NCBI RefSeq assembly: GCF_001411805.1 | Contig: NZ_CP007213.1 | Coordinates: 62,001-126,000, forward strand | Reading direction: 5' to 3' | Origin: Burkholderia plantarii | Lineage (GTDB): Bacteria; Pseudomonadota; Gammaproteobacteria; Burkholderiales; Burkholderiaceae | DNA length: 64,000 bases | Part shown: positions 63,521-64,000 of the stretch, piece by piece | Position numbering within the stretch: the stretch's first letter is position 1 | Layout: the number at the start of each line of letters is the position of its first letter | Notes under the pieces: generated by a model | What the model saw: only the letters and a program-made list of their open reading frames with translations | Told to the model about the DNA's origin: nothing | Databases searched by the model: none | Translations under genes and position numbers: made by a program

Positions 63521-64000
63521 GTTCGTCCCTCCGCTGCCGGCGCGCGTGGGCGCCGGCGTTCCTGTGTTTGCGCTGTTCGATCCGCCGGCGTGCGGCGGCC
63601 GACAGCAGCGAGGCGCGCGCGTCGTCGCCGGCGCCGCCGTGCTGGTCCGTGGACTGTCCGGTGCCGCCGCCCGCGTCGATGAAGCCGGCCAGCAGCTCGA
63701 CGGTCGGATGGCGGAACAGGTCGACGATCGGCAGCTCGCGGCCGAAGTGCGCGAGCAGTGCCGCCTGCACCGAGATCAGCTGCATCGAGTTGCCGCCCAG
63801 CTCGAAGAAGCTGGTTCGGGTATCGATGTCGGCGTGGCCGAGCGCGTGCGCCCAGATCTGCGCGACGCCCGCCTCGGTGGGGCTGGCCGGCAGGTGCCGG
63901 GCCGGGTGGGTGCCGACGCGCGGCACGGGCTCGGGCAACCGGCGGCGGTCGATCTTGCCGGTGATGGTGGTCGGCATCGCGTCGATCACCTGCAGCGAGA
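63510..64000 (-). CDS. NRPS, C-terminal end of A domain and T domain (5' part beyond window)
   Basis: The frame is open to the right edge, so only the last ~163 residues are seen. They begin inside the adenylation subdomain, with the A10 motif MPTTITGKIDRRRLPEP whose Lys closes the active site. A carrier domain follows: DTRTSFFELGGNSMQLISVQAALLAHFG, with Ser in GGNS. The last 40 residues are basic (RRRIEQRKHRNAGAHARRQRRDEHES) and may be a docking tail to the PKS, which starts in the next overlapping frame. The substrate cannot be read from this part. Confidence 0.9.
   Translation of the reverse strand, partial: SLQVIDAMPTTITGKIDRRRLPEPVPRVGTHPARHLPASPTEAGVAQIWAHALGHADIDTRTSFFELGGNSMQLISVQAALLAHFGRELPIVDLFRHPTVELLAGFIDAGGGTGQSTDQHGGAGDDARASLLSAAARRRIEQRKHRNAGAHARRQRRDEHES

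Overview
The window reads as part of a Burkholderia chromosome. Base composition is very GC-rich with strong G/C third positions. The gene families and their order (pobA with a divergent LysR gene, pcaIJ-pcaB-pcaD-pcaC, argO/argP, fnr plus universal stress protein, DUF1328/DUF892/DUF3008 stress proteins) fit a plant- or soil-associated Burkholderia. I cannot fix the species by eye. No tRNA, rRNA, CRISPR array or intact insertion sequence was seen.

Region 1 (1-12.0 kb) is a stress island. It holds PRC-barrel, CBS-domain, ferritin-like (DUF892), DUF2795, DUF3008 and DUF1328 proteins, a UdgX-type uracil-DNA glycosylase, a Na+/H+ antiporter, a pyruvoyl (PSD/PsiD-like) decarboxylase, and two divergent sigma-54 activators (982-1959 and 2286-3668). 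Reading the gaps for the -24/-12 element (TGGCACG-N4-TTGC) gives two perfect matches, at 854-868 and 9397-9411. Five further good or moderate matches and one weak match also precede genes. The region therefore looks like a sigma-54 regulon lying next to its own activators.

Region 2 (12.3-30.2 kb) is mixed housekeeping and regulation: a glycosyltransferase, a GNAT enzyme, and a TetR-ohr-esterase locus with repeated TATCT/AGATA operators. It continues with IclR and LysR regulators, a MerR regulator divergent from an Old Yellow Enzyme, an EamA exporter, an atypical SDR, argO/argP, fnr, uspA, a serine acetyltransferase and a folM-like/folE pair.

Region 3 (30.2-36.8 kb) is the 4-hydroxybenzoate/protocatechuate branch of the beta-ketoadipate pathway: a LysR regulator divergent from pobA, then pcaI-pcaJ, pcaB, pcaD and pcaC. 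Two tandem GTTCG-N5-CGAA boxes sit just before pcaI. No pcaHG or pcaR is in the window.

Region 4 (36.9-38.8 kb) contains a small hypothetical gene, a RES-domain toxin-like frame that has no visible start codon or antitoxin partner, and a LysE-family exporter.

Region 5 (38.8 kb to the right edge) is a large NRPS/PKS gene cluster, all on the minus strand and in two blocks separated by an AT-rich gap (about 52.1-52.7 kb). The upstream block begins outside the window and runs as an NRPS A-T end, a KS-AT-ACP polyketide synthase, a luciferase-like monooxygenase, an acyl-ACP-reductase-like dehydrogenase, a penicillin-acylase-family hydrolase and a glutamine-dependent NAD+ synthetase. The downstream block has an A-T-C NRPS, a thioesterase, a PhyH dioxygenase and a stand-alone carrier protein. 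These are followed by an HMG-CoA-lyase-like/cupin fusion, a methyltransferase, an AMP ligase, an asparagine-synthetase-like amidotransferase, a TauD-type dioxygenase, an MFS exporter and a second thioesterase. I could not match this set to a known compound, and it is the best candidate for an undescribed system here.
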